The position numbers were made by a program, and so were the translations under genes. 64,000 nt of DNA from Bacteroidia bacterium (GTDB taxonomy: Bacteria > Bacteroidota > Bacteroidia > Flavobacteriales > Flavobacteriaceae): positions 186,001 through 250,000 of the forward strand of contig JAUIFO010000003.1 in the NCBI GenBank assembly GCA_030430385.1. Reading direction: 5' to 3'. Positions 14,339-24,186 of the stretch are shown piece after piece. How positions within the stretch are numbered: the first letter of the stretch is position 1; every line of letters starts with the position of its first letter. The notes beneath the pieces are model-generated. The model was not told where the DNA came from, ran no database searches, and worked only from the letters and a program-made list of their open reading frames with translations.

Positions 14339-16387
14339 TTACTCAATAATAATACGTTTTGTAACTTCATTATTACCATCATTAACAGTTACTAAATACA
14401 TTCCAGCTTGAACATTATTTAAACTAATCGTTTCGTTAAACTCTCCTGTATTTGTAAATGAATTTTTGAAAATCTTACGTCCTCTGATATCAAAAATATC
14501 AACTTCAATAGCACTTCCTGAGTTAGAATTTAATTTGATTGTAAACTCACCATTGTTAGGACTTGGGAAAATTGCAAAGTTATCTAACGCAAATTCATCA
14601 ACACTTAAATTGTCTTGTAAACAAAGTTCAATATCAAACACAGACCATGTACCACCATCTTGATCAAAATTATCAATTATTTCAAGTGTCCAAGTCCCTG
14701 CAGACATTTCACCGTAAAGTACAGATAAATCTTCTTGTGGGATATAAGACCCTGTAAAAATATTACCAGCAGGTGTAGCGCCTTCAACTGGAGTAGCAGC
14801 TTCTTGATCAAAAACCGTATTTTGATACGCTCCTACACCATTGGCACCATTAATATTAGTTAAAATCACTGAGGTTCCCATTGGACTTGTAATCGTAGCT
14901 GTAATATCTCTAATCCAAGTATGATCTATATCTATAGTAACGTTAATATCATCTATTGGTAAATCTTCAGTTACATTAATAGTTGATGTATATGCATTTC
15001 CTGCTCCTGTTGGAGAGATAGATATTGGCAATCCTGTTCCAGAATATGTATCACAAGTAACTACTGTACAATTATTATCTAAAGTCACATCAACACTTTC
15101 AGTTACAGAGTTTGACGTACCAGTAACAGTAATTGTATAAGTGCCTTGAGCAGTTGCTCCTAGGTTACCAACAGTCATTGTAAAATCTCCATCTGTATTT
15201 AGAGATGGTGGTGTGAAGGTAACACTAGAACCTGCAGGTTGACCAGTTGCAGAGAACGTTGTCATTTCACTAAATCCTAAAACAGTAGCATATCCAAAAG
15301 TAAAATCTACAGAAGTATCCGTATCTGGACAACTAAACACAGTATCTTCATCTGCTGCAATAATAAATCCAGCTGTACCAGGCACACATACATTTGGTTT
15401 GAATTGTGGTTGTAAAACTCCACCAACATAAGCGTCAACCTGAGCCATTTGCTGAGGTGTAAACATATACATACAAGCATCGTTTACATAATCCATATAA
15501 TTCATAGTCAATACTACATTACCACATGATAATTCAGAACCATTTGAAGGACAACCATAAGTTTCCTGACCTGTATTAGGTGTATCTGTAAATCCGTCAT
15601 CAGCAACACAAGATGGAGCTCCAGGTCCCCAAGGGTGATTTAAACCATAGAAGTGACCAAGCTCATGAGTTACTGTTCTACCTAAATTGTAAGGTGCTCC
15701 AGGAACAATACCAGATCCAGGGCATCCTGAACCAGATCCAAAAGCAAACGTATTCATAGTTACCGCTTGTCCAGCAGCAATACTACCATTTAAAGGAGAA
15801 AATCCTAAAAGACCACCTCCAATGTTTCTTACTACAAAATTCATATAACCAGACCAATTGGAATCTGGGTTACCTGCTCCTCCACCAAAGTCATATCCAA
15901 TAGTTACACATGGATTTCCTTCTAATAATTCAGGATCAATACCAACTGGGTGATTTGATGTTGCTATACAAAATGAAATATTAGCAGCACCAGGAGATAA
16001 TCCAGGATAGTTAGATGCCGCAGCAGCCCATTGCGCTATATCAGCATTCATTGCTGTATAGTCCGCATTTAAAATATCGATTTGATTTTGAGCTAAAGCT
16101 TCTAAACAAGCTCTGTCTGCTTCATTCGCCTCAGGATAGTGAACTGCAACTGGAATTTCAATAGTTGCGCCACCACGATTAAGAAACTCTCCAGAAGCTA
16201 AACGTCTGTCAATCTCTTCTTTTAATTTTCTCTGATTCTCCTCGTATTCCTTTGCAAAAACAGGATCTTTGAGTTGCTCTTCCATGTACTCCAACATACC
16301 ACAAGTCCTATCTTGAGCGTAAGTCGAAAATGCCATTAGAAAAGCAAATACGGTTAAAATCGATTTTAAAGTAAAGTTATTTTTCAT
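14339..16387 (-). CDS. Secreted M43-type metalloprotease with P-domain and type IX sorting domain
   Basis: 682 residues. Sec signal 1-24 (ends STYAQ). Pappalysin-type (M43) zinc metalloprotease domain about 75-330 with HELGHFYGLNH at 241-251 (three His ligands, Glu catalyst) and the Met-turn TMNYMDY about 50 residues later. Then a linker/Ig-like region (about 330-440), a proprotein-convertase P domain (about 445-595, containing DIDHTWIRDITATITSP), and a type IX C-terminal sorting domain (about 600-682, FAIFPSPNNGEF through YLVTVN). Expected to be exported and anchored or released at the cell surface by the T9SS. Monocistronic. Confidence 0.92.
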   Translation of the reverse strand: MKNNFTLKSILTVFAFLMAFSTYAQDRTCGMLEYMEEQLKDPVFAKEYEENQRKLKEEIDRRLASGEFLNRGGATIEIPVAVHYPEANEADRACLEALAQNQIDILNADYTAMNADIAQWAAAASNYPGLSPGAANISFCIATSNHPVGIDPELLEGNPCVTIGYDFGGGAGNPDSNWSGYMNFVVRNIGGGLLGFSPLNGSIAAGQAVTMNTFAFGSGSGCPGSGIVPGAPYNLGRTVTHELGHFYGLNHPWGPGAPSCVADDGFTDTPNTGQETYGCPSNGSELSCGNVVLTMNYMDYVNDACMYMFTPQQMAQVDAYVGGVLQPQFKPNVCVPGTAGFIIAADEDTVFSCPDTDTSVDFTFGYATVLGFSEMTTFSATGQPAGSSVTFTPPSLNTDGDFTMTVGNLGATAQGTYTITVTGTSNSVTESVDVTLDNNCTVVTCDTYSGTGLPISISPTGAGNAYTSTINVTEDLPIDDINVTIDIDHTWIRDITATITSPMGTSVILTNINGANGVGAYQNTVFDQEAATPVEGATPAGNIFTGSYIPQEDLSVLYGEMSAGTWTLEIIDNFDQDGGTWSVFDIELCLQDNLSVDEFALDNFAIFPSPNNGEFTIKLNSNSGSAIEVDIFDIRGRKIFKNSFTNTGEFNETISLNNVQAGMYLVTVNDGNNEVTKRIIIE

Positions 16388-16639
16388 ATGATTTTATTAT
16401 TAAGGCATCGTCTGCTTTAGACAATACGAAAATTATTAGCACTCAAATCTAATGAAATCCTTGCGTTTTCTTAAGCTTTTTTTAACAAAACTTTCATTTT
16501 TTAACGCTTTTAACACCTTCTTTTTATGCTGAAGCCATAAAATTGTGTTTTTCCTAAATTTAATGTTAGAAAAAGAAGACTAATATGATTGCTTTAATAT
16601 TTTACTTGTTCTAGCTTTATGGTTATTTTTACCAAAATA

Positions 16640-16647
16640 TATTTTTG
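16640..16647 (+). promoter_or_regulatory. -7 box of ribF overlapping an apparent TTG start
   Basis: TATTTTTG matches TAnnTTTG. Its last three bases are an in-frame TTG that would otherwise be read as the start of ribF, so the real start must be downstream. Confidence 0.5.
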
Positions 16648-16653
16648 AAAATT

Positions 16654-17583
16654 TTGAAGATTTACACTGATTCAAACGCCTTTTCAAATACGCCTTCTGT
16701 AATTACCATTGGGACATTTGATGGTGTACATATTGGACATCAAAAAATTATTAAGCGTTTACTTCAGGTAGGAAAACAAAAACAACTTGCTTCTACTGTT
16801 CTAACGTTTTTTCCTCACCCTAGAATGGTATTGCAACCATCTTCCGATATTAAATTATTAAATACTATTGAAGAACGCCAATCATTACTGTCTCAAATGC
16901 ATTTAGAGACTCTAGTTATTAAGCGTTTTTCTAAAGATTTTTCTGAACTTTCAGCAAGAGCTTATGTGAAAAATATTTTAGTTGATGAGTTAAAAGCTAA
17001 ACATATCATTATTGGGTACGACCATCATTTTGGAAAGAACAGAAGCGCAAATATTAATAATTTAAAAGCTTTTGGATTGGAATTTGGTTTTGAAGTTGAA
17101 GAAATTTCAGCTCAGGATATTAAAGATGTAGCTGTAAGCTCGACAAAGATCAGAAACGCCTTAACAGATGGTGACATTCAAACAGCAAACAGTTATTTAG
17201 GAGCGCCTTATTTTCTTTCAGGAACTGTAGTAAAAGGAAAAGGATTAGGCAAGCAAATACAGTTTCCTACAGCAAACATACATATTAAGGAAGACTATAA
17301 ACTCATTCCTAGAAATGGTGTGTATACAGTATCATCAATTATAGACAAAAAGCTTGTATATGGTATGATGAACATTGGGACAAATCCAACTGTTGATGGT
17401 ACGAAACAATCTATTGAAGTTCACTTTTTTGACCTCGATAAAAATCTCTATGATACCACACTAAAAATTAATATTTTACAGCGACTTAGAGATGAGCAAA
17501 AGTTTGATTCATTAGCGTTATTACAGCAACAGCTAAAACAAGACAAAGTAAATTCACTTGAATTTATTGAAACTTATGAATAA
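16654..17583 (+). CDS. ribF: Bifunctional riboflavin kinase / FAD synthetase
   Basis: About 309 residues from TTG 16654 (giving MKIYTDSNAF). Converts riboflavin to FMN and then FAD. N-terminal nucleotidyltransferase domain with TIGTFDGVHIGHQ and the FFPHPR motif; C-terminal riboflavin kinase domain (about 185-309) with GKGLGKQIQFPTAN and MMNIGTNPT. No ATG is available. The more distal TTG at 16645 lies inside a -7 promoter box, so the TTG at 16654, about 7 bases past the box, is preferred as a leaderless start. It overlaps the downstream HTTM gene by 8 bases. Confidence 0.9.
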   Translation: MKIYTDSNAFSNTPSVITIGTFDGVHIGHQKIIKRLLQVGKQKQLASTVLTFFPHPRMVLQPSSDIKLLNTIEERQSLLSQMHLETLVIKRFSKDFSELSARAYVKNILVDELKAKHIIIGYDHHFGKNRSANINNLKAFGLEFGFEVEEISAQDIKDVAVSSTKIRNALTDGDIQTANSYLGAPYFLSGTVVKGKGLGKQIQFPTANIHIKEDYKLIPRNGVYTVSSIIDKKLVYGMMNIGTNPTVDGTKQSIEVHFFDLDKNLYDTTLKINILQRLRDEQKFDSLALLQQQLKQDKVNSLEFIETYE

Positions 17584-18913
17584 ATGGTTATTTAAACATA
17601 TTGACAATAGTGCGCTTATTGTATTCCGAATGTTTTTTGGGCTCCTCATCTTTTTTGAAAGCTTTGGCGCTATTGCAACAGGTTGGATCAAACGCACATT
17701 AATTGAACCTCAATTTACCTTTAACTTTATTGGTTTAGATTGGTTACAACCATTGCCTGGACATTGGATGTATGCTTACTACGCTGTCATGGGAATCCTT
17801 GGTCTTTTTATAATGTTGGGCTACAAGTACCGAATGAGTATGCTGGCCTTTACACTACTCTGGGCTGGCACTTATTTTATGCAGAAATCATCCTATAACA
17901 ACCATTATTATTTCTTAATGATTTTGAGTGCTGTTATGGTCGTAATGCCTGCGCATAAATATTGGTCTATTGATGCTAAACAGCATCCTGAAATCACATC
18001 CATATCAATGCCTAATTGGTGTAGACTCTACTTTTATTTGCAATTGTTCATCTTGTATACCTACGCTTCCATTGCAAAAATGTATCCTGATTGGATCGAT
18101 TTAACCGTCCCTGAAATTTTAATGAAAAGCAAACAACATTACTTTTTGGTAGGTGACGCTTTACAACACAAAGCGCTTCATTATTTTATTGCTTATGGAG
18201 GCATTTTATTTGATGGTTTGATCATTCCTGCCCTGCTATGGAAACCAACAAGAAAGCTTGCATTTATGGCATCAATAGTGTTTCACCTTTTCAACTCATT
18301 CATTTTTCAAGTTGGTATATTCCCGTATTTATCTCTAGCATTTGCAGTGTTCTTCTTTGAACCAGAATCCATTCGAAAACTATTCTTGAAAAAGAAACCG
18401 TTATACAATACTGAAACCATAAAAGTCCCAAATTACAGTACCGCTTTTAAGACGCTATTTGTGCTGTATTTTGTGGTTCAGATTGCCTTACCATTACGTC
18501 ATCATTTTATAAAAGATGATGTCCTTTGGACTGAAGAAGGGCATCGTATGTCTTGGCGTATGATGTTGAGGACCAAAAGTGCCAATACTGTATATCGCGT
18601 TGTTGATAAAACCACTGAAGACAGCGTCCTCATAAATTTTGATGATTATCTTTCAAAAAAACAAAGAAAACCTGCGAGCTCAAAACCTGATGTGATATGG
18701 CAATTTGCACAACGCATCAAAGAAGATTATGCGAGTAAAGGTCAAGATGTAGCTGTATATGTCACAGCTTTTGTGAGTGTAAACGGAAAAGCTAAACAAC
18801 AACTTATTGATCCCGAAGTTGATCTCGCTAGTGTGAAATGGAATTATTTTGGACATAATGAGTGGATTTTACCTTCAAAACAGGATAAGAAAACGGACAA
18901 TTCCGTAAATTAG
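17576..18913 (+). CDS. HTTM-domain (vitamin K-dependent gamma-carboxylase-like) membrane protein
   Basis: 445 residues from ATG 17576 (MNKWLFKHIDNSALIVFRMFFG). Multiple membrane helices in the first 300 residues form the HTTM domain shared with vitamin K-dependent carboxylase (FRMFFGLLIFFES start, then HNHYYFL and WCRLYFYLQLFILY segments). The C-terminal portion is soluble (RMSWRMMLRTKSANT). The bacterial family is conserved in Bacteroidota; the actual reaction is not established from sequence. Overlaps ribF by 8 bases. A TTG 18 bases upstream is unlikely to be used. Confidence 0.8.
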   Translation: MNKWLFKHIDNSALIVFRMFFGLLIFFESFGAIATGWIKRTLIEPQFTFNFIGLDWLQPLPGHWMYAYYAVMGILGLFIMLGYKYRMSMLAFTLLWAGTYFMQKSSYNNHYYFLMILSAVMVVMPAHKYWSIDAKQHPEITSISMPNWCRLYFYLQLFILYTYASIAKMYPDWIDLTVPEILMKSKQHYFLVGDALQHKALHYFIAYGGILFDGLIIPALLWKPTRKLAFMASIVFHLFNSFIFQVGIFPYLSLAFAVFFFEPESIRKLFLKKKPLYNTETIKVPNYSTAFKTLFVLYFVVQIALPLRHHFIKDDVLWTEEGHRMSWRMMLRTKSANTVYRVVDKTTEDSVLINFDDYLSKKQRKPASSKPDVIWQFAQRIKEDYASKGQDVAVYVTAFVSVNGKAKQQLIDPEVDLASVKWNYFGHNEWILPSKQDKKTDNSVN

Positions 18914-18931
18914 CGCCTTAAATTTTTACAC

Positions 18932-20200
18932 ATGTTACAAGTCGCTTATATCAGAGAACATAAAGAAGATGTCATTGCACGTCTGGCTAAACGAAATATT
19001 GATGCAAGTCAAATGATTGATGATGTACTCGCTTTAGATGAAGATCGAAGAGCCTTACAAACGCAATTAGATAATACTTTAGCTGAATCGAATAGCCTCT
19101 CTAAAGAAATCGGAAACCTTTTCAAATCTGGTAAAGCTGCCGAAGCTAATGTGCTCAAAGAAAAAACTTCGCAACTTAAAGAAGACTCTAAAGGACTTAG
19201 TGAAGCTTTAAATGAAAAAGCGGATGCACTCAATGAATTGCTCTATAAAATTCCGAATGTACCAAACACTATTGTACCTTCTGGTAACACAGATGAAGAC
19301 AATGAAGAAGTGTATAGAGAAGGAGACATTCCTAAACTTCATTCTGATGCCTTACCGCATTGGGAGTTAGCTAAAAAATATGACATTATAGATTTTGAAC
19401 TTGGCAACAAGATCACTGGAGCTGGTTTTCCAGTTTATAAAGGGAAAGGTGCACGATTACAACGTGCTTTGATTGCTTATTTTCTTGATAAAAATACGGA
19501 AGCAGGTTACACTGAAGTCCAATTACCACACTTAGTAAATGAAGCCTCTGGTTTTGGCACTGGTCAGTTGCCAGATAAGGAAGGTCAAATGTATCATGTT
19601 ACTGGTGATAATTTGTATTTGATTCCTACGGCTGAAGTGCCTGCTACAAACTTATTTAGAAATGATTTATTATCTGAAAGTGATTTGCCTAAAGCCATAA
19701 CAGGTTACACACCTTGTTTCAGACGTGAAGCTGGCAGCTATGGTGCTCATGTTAGAGGACTAAATCGTTTACACCAATTTGACAAAGTAGAGATCCTTAG
19801 AATTGAACACCCAAATCGTTCGTACGATGCATTAACTGAAATGGTTGAACATGTAAAAGGAATTTTGAAAGAACTCAAATTGCCTTACCGAATTTTACGT
19901 TTGTGTGGTGGTGATCTCGGATTTACTTCGGCACTTACCTATGATTTTGAAGTGTTCTCTACTGCTCAAGACCGCTGGTTAGAAATTTCTTCTGTATCTA
20001 ATTTTGAAAACTTTCAGGCTAACCGTTTGAAACTTCGTTTTAAAAATAGTGATGGTAAAACCGAATTATGCCACACCTTAAACGGAAGCTCACTTGCCTT
20101 ACCAAGAGTTTTAGCTGGGATTTTAGAAAACTATCAAACCGAAGATGGTATTCAAATTCCTGAAGTGTTAATTCCATATACTGGTTTCGAAAAAATCTAA
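18932..20200 (+). CDS. serS: Seryl-tRNA synthetase
   Basis: 422 residues, class II synthetase charging tRNA-Ser. N-terminal antiparallel coiled-coil arm (about 25-105, LDEDRRALQTQLDNTLAES...), then the catalytic core with motif 2 GYTPCFRREAGSYG and motif 3 near the end, LNGSSLALPRVLAGILEN. Length and start agree with the family (MLQVAYIREHKEDV). Only 18 bases from the HTTM gene; a terminator follows at 20226. Confidence 0.97.
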   Translation: MLQVAYIREHKEDVIARLAKRNIDASQMIDDVLALDEDRRALQTQLDNTLAESNSLSKEIGNLFKSGKAAEANVLKEKTSQLKEDSKGLSEALNEKADALNELLYKIPNVPNTIVPSGNTDEDNEEVYREGDIPKLHSDALPHWELAKKYDIIDFELGNKITGAGFPVYKGKGARLQRALIAYFLDKNTEAGYTEVQLPHLVNEASGFGTGQLPDKEGQMYHVTGDNLYLIPTAEVPATNLFRNDLLSESDLPKAITGYTPCFRREAGSYGAHVRGLNRLHQFDKVEILRIEHPNRSYDALTEMVEHVKGILKELKLPYRILRLCGGDLGFTSALTYDFEVFSTAQDRWLEISSVSNFENFQANRLKLRFKNSDGKTELCHTLNGSSLALPRVLAGILENYQTEDGIQIPEVLIPYTGFEKI

Positions 20201-20225
20201 TATTTGTAAGAATATACTTATTTTT

Positions 20226-20269
20226 AATCGTTGAAATGCTAAAAAAATACGTTATTCAACGATTTTTTT
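20226..20269 (+). terminator. Terminator after serS
   Basis: Stem AATCGTTGAA / TTCAACGATT with a 19-base loop and a T7 run. Confidence 0.8.
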
Positions 20270-20337
20270 GATTTTTCTTTTGTTTTTTAATTAATAATGA
20301 GGAAGTTAGATTCACCAAATCTTATAACCTACTTATT

Positions 20338-20406
20338 ATGAAAAATATAAAGCGCATCGTACTACTTGTTTCGCTCATTGTTATGGCAAGCAAAGTATTC
20401 CTATAG
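20338..20406 (+). CDS. Putative 22-residue hydrophobic peptide
   Basis: ATG 20338 to TAG 20406: MKNIKRIVLLVSLIVMASKV plus FL. Two or three basic residues followed by a hydrophobic run, like a tiny membrane peptide or an isolated signal anchor. It sits alone between the serS terminator and another intrinsic terminator (20499-20529) in a 387-bp space that holds no other gene, so a separate short transcript is likely. It could also be a remnant 5' end of a lost secreted protein. No homologue recognised. Confidence 0.35.
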   Translation: MKNIKRIVLLVSLIVMASKVFL

Positions 20407-20498
20407 TTAAAAATCATTTAGAGTAATTTCATAACACCATTGCAGAATAATTGAATCATTTTTATATAGTGATTAATAGCACATTTATTTTGGTTGGT

Positions 20499-20529
20499 AA
20501 TGCCTGAACCTATGTTTAGGCATTTTTTT
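20499..20529 (+). terminator. Terminator in the serS-TPR gene interval
   Basis: Stem AATGCCT / AGGCATT (20499-20505, 20518-20524) followed by seven T; ends the short unit beginning upstream of 20338. Confidence 0.7.
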
Positions 20530-20587
20530 ATAAAAACATTCACAATTTGTGCGCCTTGCTTCAGTTATATTTACATAAATTAGTGCC

Positions 20588-22366
20588 ATGAAGCAATTGC
20601 TATGTATATTACTTTTAAGTTGTTTTAGTTTCAGCTGGTCCCAAAACGAACAGTTGGCAGACGACTATTTCAAAAGAGGTCAGTTTGAAAAAGCCTTGAT
20701 CACTTATCAAAAACTTCACGAAAACAACAAAGGCAATTATAAATACATCTATAAACTGGTTGAAACGTATCAGCAATTAGAGCAATACGATAACGCACAA
20801 ATTTTATTACTGGAGCGACTCAATAATAGAAACAACCCATCTTTAATGGTTGAGCTTGGCTATAACTATCAATTAAAAGGGAATCAAGACTTAGCAAACA
20901 CCTATTACCAAGATGCTATAAATGAACTCGATAATAATCCTTCATTTACCTATAGTGTTGCTAAGCGATTTAAAGAACACAGTTTGTTAGAAGAGGCTAT
21001 CGCAACCTATGAAAAAGGTATGGCTCTTAATCCGAAACAAAATTTTTACGTGCAATTAGCTCGTATTTATGGTGAACTTGGTAATGTTGAACAACTCTTT
21101 GCGAACTACATCAACTATATTGAAACCAAACCAACGTTTCTCAATAATGGAAAGCGCGCTTTTAGTGATTTCATTTCAGAAAATAGCGAGAACGAAAATA
21201 ACGTATCACTGCGAAGGATTCTTCTGAAAAAAATTCAAGCAAATCCTGATGAAATGTGGTATGATATGCTCAGTTGGTTATACATTCAGGAAAAAGCCTA
21301 TAATAAAGCCTTTATTCAGGAAAAAGCCTTATACCGAAGAAATCCAGAAAGCTTAAGTCGTATCTTAGAATTAGCCATTACTGCTTTAAATGAAAACGAA
21401 TACGAGATCTCAACCACTATTTTCAATTACGTTTTAGAGAGTTCTCAAGATATCGAAACTCAACTCACTGCACATCAATTTTTACTTGATATTGCGACTA
21501 CAAATGCCACGAAAAGAGAGTTAAAAGCTATTCAAGATAATTACTTAGAATTGTTTGAGCAATACGGTTTGTACGAGCAAACCATTGCGCTTCAAATTGC
21601 TTATGGTCATTTTTTAGCCTTTCACTTACATGACCCTGAAGCAGCAAGCACCTTTCTCAAAAAAAGCTTAAAGCTTGAACTGTCTTTGTTTCAAGAAGCT
21701 ACTGTAAAACTAAAACTAGGTGATATTCTAGTGTTTCAGGAGAAATTTAATGAAGCCCTTATCTATTATTCTCAAATTCAAGCCAATTTAAAAAACAGTA
21801 CCATTTCGCAAGAAGCGCGATTTAAAGTTGCTAAAACAAGTTATTATAAAGGCGACTTCGAATGGGCTGAAACGCAGCTAAAAATATTAAAAGCATCAAC
21901 CTCACAGCTTATTGCTAACGATGCTCTTGATTTAAAGCTGTTGATCTCTGATAATATTCTTGAAGATACGCTTCATACAGCTTTAAAGTTATATTCTAAA
22001 GCCGATTTGTTAGGATTTCAGAATAAAACTGAAGACGCCATTTCTGTAATCGATAAGATTTTAAAAGAACACAAAGGCGAATCCATTGAAGACCAAGCCT
22101 TGTTTCTTCAAGCTAAGTTTTACAAAAAGACCAAACAATTTGACAAAGCTGAAGCCAATTATCAATATATTATTGCGAATTATAGAGATGATATTTTAGC
22201 TGATGATGCACACTACTTTTTAGGGCTGCTTTATGAAACTGTACTAGGTGAACCTGAAAAGGCAAAACCACTGTATGAAAAGATCATCTTTGACCACGAA
22301 GACAGTATTTACTTCATAGAATCTCGTAAACGTTTTAGACGCTTGCGTGGTGATGCCATCAACTAA
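20588..22366 (+). CDS. Secreted TPR-repeat protein
   Basis: 592 residues with a Sec signal (1-19, ends SWSQ). The remainder is helical tetratricopeptide repeats: YFKRGQFEKALITYQKL, YNYQLKGNQDLANTYYQDA, YEKGMALNPKQ, KLGDILVFQEKFNEALIYY, and near the C-terminus FYKKTKQFDKAEANYQYI and HYFLGLLYETVLGEPEKA. The role is presumably periplasmic protein-protein scaffolding. First gene of a probable run with the GNAT and DUF4286 genes (28 and 9 base gaps). Confidence 0.85.
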   Translation: MKQLLCILLLSCFSFSWSQNEQLADDYFKRGQFEKALITYQKLHENNKGNYKYIYKLVETYQQLEQYDNAQILLLERLNNRNNPSLMVELGYNYQLKGNQDLANTYYQDAINELDNNPSFTYSVAKRFKEHSLLEEAIATYEKGMALNPKQNFYVQLARIYGELGNVEQLFANYINYIETKPTFLNNGKRAFSDFISENSENENNVSLRRILLKKIQANPDEMWYDMLSWLYIQEKAYNKAFIQEKALYRRNPESLSRILELAITALNENEYEISTTIFNYVLESSQDIETQLTAHQFLLDIATTNATKRELKAIQDNYLELFEQYGLYEQTIALQIAYGHFLAFHLHDPEAASTFLKKSLKLELSLFQEATVKLKLGDILVFQEKFNEALIYYSQIQANLKNSTISQEARFKVAKTSYYKGDFEWAETQLKILKASTSQLIANDALDLKLLISDNILEDTLHTALKLYSKADLLGFQNKTEDAISVIDKILKEHKGESIEDQALFLQAKFYKKTKQFDKAEANYQYIIANYRDDILADDAHYFLGLLYETVLGEPEKAKPLYEKIIFDHEDSIYFIESRKRFRRLRGDAIN

Positions 22367-22394
22367 TGTTCGTTATAACAACTCAACACTTTAA

Positions 22395-22907
22395 ATGATA
22401 GTCGCCGAAACAGAACGTCTAATGCTTTCAAAGATCACAGTTGAAGACGCACCCTTTATTTTTGAATTGATGAATTCACCAAAATGGCTTAAATACATAG
22501 GTGATCGCAATGTGCGAACAGTTGAAGCTGCAGCTACTTACATTCAAAATAATCAACTTAAAAGCTATGAACGTAATGGCTTTGGCTATTACAAATTGCA
22601 ATTAAAATCAGATCCGCTCACAACTATTGGGTCTTTTGGTTTGGTGAAACGTGATACCTTAGATTATATTGATATTGGATTTTCTTTACTTCCTGAGTTT
22701 GAAGGTCAAGGTTTCGGGTTTGAAGGCGCTACTGCCATAATGAATCTTGCCAAACACACGTTCAATATACATACACTTTGTGCGATTACACTTCCAGAAA
22801 ACAAAGCCTCTATTCATTTATTGGAAAAATTAGGCTTATCTTACCAAAAACGAGTAAAACCTTTTGAAGACGACAAAGAACTTCTGTTATTTGTAAAACA
22901 TTTATAA
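22395..22907 (+). CDS. GNAT N-acetyltransferase (RimJ/RimL-like)
   Basis: 170 residues. Begins IVAETERLMLSKITVEDAPFIFELMNSPKW, the acceptor-side signature of RimJ/RimL/PaiA-type acetyltransferases. The acetyl-CoA loop reads LLPEFEGQGFGFEGATAI (Q/RxxGxG/A variant), followed by ENKASIHLLEKLG. Substrate unknown: a protein N-terminus or a small amine. Downstream of the TPR gene in the same direction. Confidence 0.85.
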   Translation: MIVAETERLMLSKITVEDAPFIFELMNSPKWLKYIGDRNVRTVEAAATYIQNNQLKSYERNGFGYYKLQLKSDPLTTIGSFGLVKRDTLDYIDIGFSLLPEFEGQGFGFEGATAIMNLAKHTFNIHTLCAITLPENKASIHLLEKLGLSYQKRVKPFEDDKELLLFVKHL

Positions 22908-22916
22908 TCTAAACCT

Positions 22917-23240
22917 ATGCTTATATATAATGTAACAGTAAACGTGGATGATAGCATTCATGAGGAGTGGCTATTATGGATTAAGGAACATATTCCGCAG
23001 GTACTTGCCACAGGAAAATTTGAAAAAGCTACGCTTACAAAAGTTTTGGTTGAAGAAGATATGGGCGGACAAACCTATTCCATTCAATACAGAAGCTATT
23101 CTAGGGAAGCTCTTGAAGCGTATTACAAAGAAGACGCTGAAACATTACGCCAAGATGGTGTCTCTCGATTTGGTGAACAGGTTCTTGCGTTTAGAACTGA
23201 ACTTCAAATTATTGATGAATATTCGGTTAAATTCACTTAA
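22917..23240 (+). CDS. DUF4286-family protein
   Basis: 107 residues. Starts with MLIYNVTVNVDDSIHEEWLLWIKEHIPQV, the ferredoxin-like strand-helix pattern of the DUF4286 family, and ends with FRTELQIIDEYS. Cytoplasmic, no known activity. It sits 9 bases after the GNAT gene and upstream of rsmA. A 98-residue frame on the same strand (22948-23244) is its shadow. Confidence 0.75.
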   Translation: MLIYNVTVNVDDSIHEEWLLWIKEHIPQVLATGKFEKATLTKVLVEEDMGGQTYSIQYRSYSREALEAYYKEDAETLRQDGVSRFGEQVLAFRTELQIIDEYSVKFT

Positions 23241-23333
23241 ATGATTAAACCTTGAATTAGAAAACAATACGTCTAGTAGTTGACTTAAAAGCCTATTCGG
23301 TACCAACTAATTACTAATCACTAATTACTTTCT

Positions 23334-24107
23334 ATGTCTGTTAAAGCTAAAAAACATCTCGGACAACATTTTTTAACTGACGAGTCTATCGCAGAACAAA
23401 TTGCAGACAGCCTCTCGTCACAAGGCTATCAGCACGTGCTTGAAATTGGTCCTGGTATGGGTGTGCTTACCAAGTATTTGCTTAAAAAAGACATCAAAAC
23501 GCATGTGATTGAAATCGATTCTGAATCTGTAGACTATTTAAAATCGCATTATCTCAATCTAGCCGAAAGGGTTTATGAAGAAGATTTTTTAAAGTACGAT
23601 CTTCAACATATTTTTAAGGAAGAACCTTTCGCTATTATTGGTAACTTTCCCTATAACATCTCTTCCCAAATCGTGTTTAAAACTTTGGAAATGCGAGATC
23701 AAATTCCAGAGTTTTCAGGCATGTTTCAAAAAGAAGTTGCGCAACGCATCTGTTCAAAAGAAGGCAGCAAAGTATATGGTATTCTTTCAGTATTAACCCA
23801 AGCGTTTTATAATGCCGAGTATCTGTTTACCGTTCCACCTTCAGTGTTTAATCCACCTCCAAAAGTCGATTCTGGAGTACTGCGATTAACGCGTAAAAAT
23901 CATTACAACTTGTCCTGCGATGAAACCCTGTTTTTTAAAGTCGTAAAAACCGCCTTTCAGCAGCGAAGAAAAACACTTCGTAACAGTTTAAAAACTTTCA
24001 ATCTTTCAGATAATTTAAAAGCAAATGTTATATTTGGCAAACGTCCAGAACAATTGTCTGTTGATTCGTTTATAGAACTCACACAATTGATCGAAAACGA
24101 TAAGTAA
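23334..24107 (+). CDS. rsmA: 16S rRNA dimethyladenosine methyltransferase
   Basis: 257 residues. Dimethylates the two adjacent adenines near the 3' end of 16S rRNA. SAM-binding motifs: [28 protein letters not shown], and the catalytic NFPYNISS (NLPYNI variant). The C-terminal small helical domain carries [13 protein letters not shown]. The ATG at 23334 gives the standard N-terminus. mgtE follows after 79 bases containing a REP-like remnant. Confidence 0.96.
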   Translation: MSVKAKKHLGQHFLTDESIAEQIADSLSSQGYQHVLEIGPGMGVLTKYLLKKDIKTHVIEIDSESVDYLKSHYLNLAERVYEEDFLKYDLQHIFKEEPFAIIGNFPYNISSQIVFKTLEMRDQIPEFSGMFQKEVAQRICSKEGSKVYGILSVLTQAFYNAEYLFTVPPSVFNPPPKVDSGVLRLTRKNHYNLSCDETLFFKVVKTAFQQRRKTLRNSLKTFNLSDNLKANVIFGKRPEQLSVDSFIELTQLIENDK

Positions 24108-24118
24108 ACTCTTAATAT

Positions 24119-24178
24119 GCTGTCATTTCGAATAATTTCAACATACAAATCTTGAAATTTTACCTAGAAATCTCAGTC
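24119..24178. repeat. Decayed REP-like element between rsmA and mgtE
   Basis: TGTCATTTCGA near the left and GAAATCTCAGTCGG near the right resemble the paired ends of the flavobacterial GTCATTCCGA...GGAATCTC repeat; the centre is not conserved. Confidence 0.4.
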
Positions 24179-24186
24179 GGCAAATA

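Noticed and set aside
22948-23244. 98-residue frame overlapping the DUF4286 gene
   Set aside because: Same strand, different frame; the DUF4286 frame matches a known family and fits the operon spacing.
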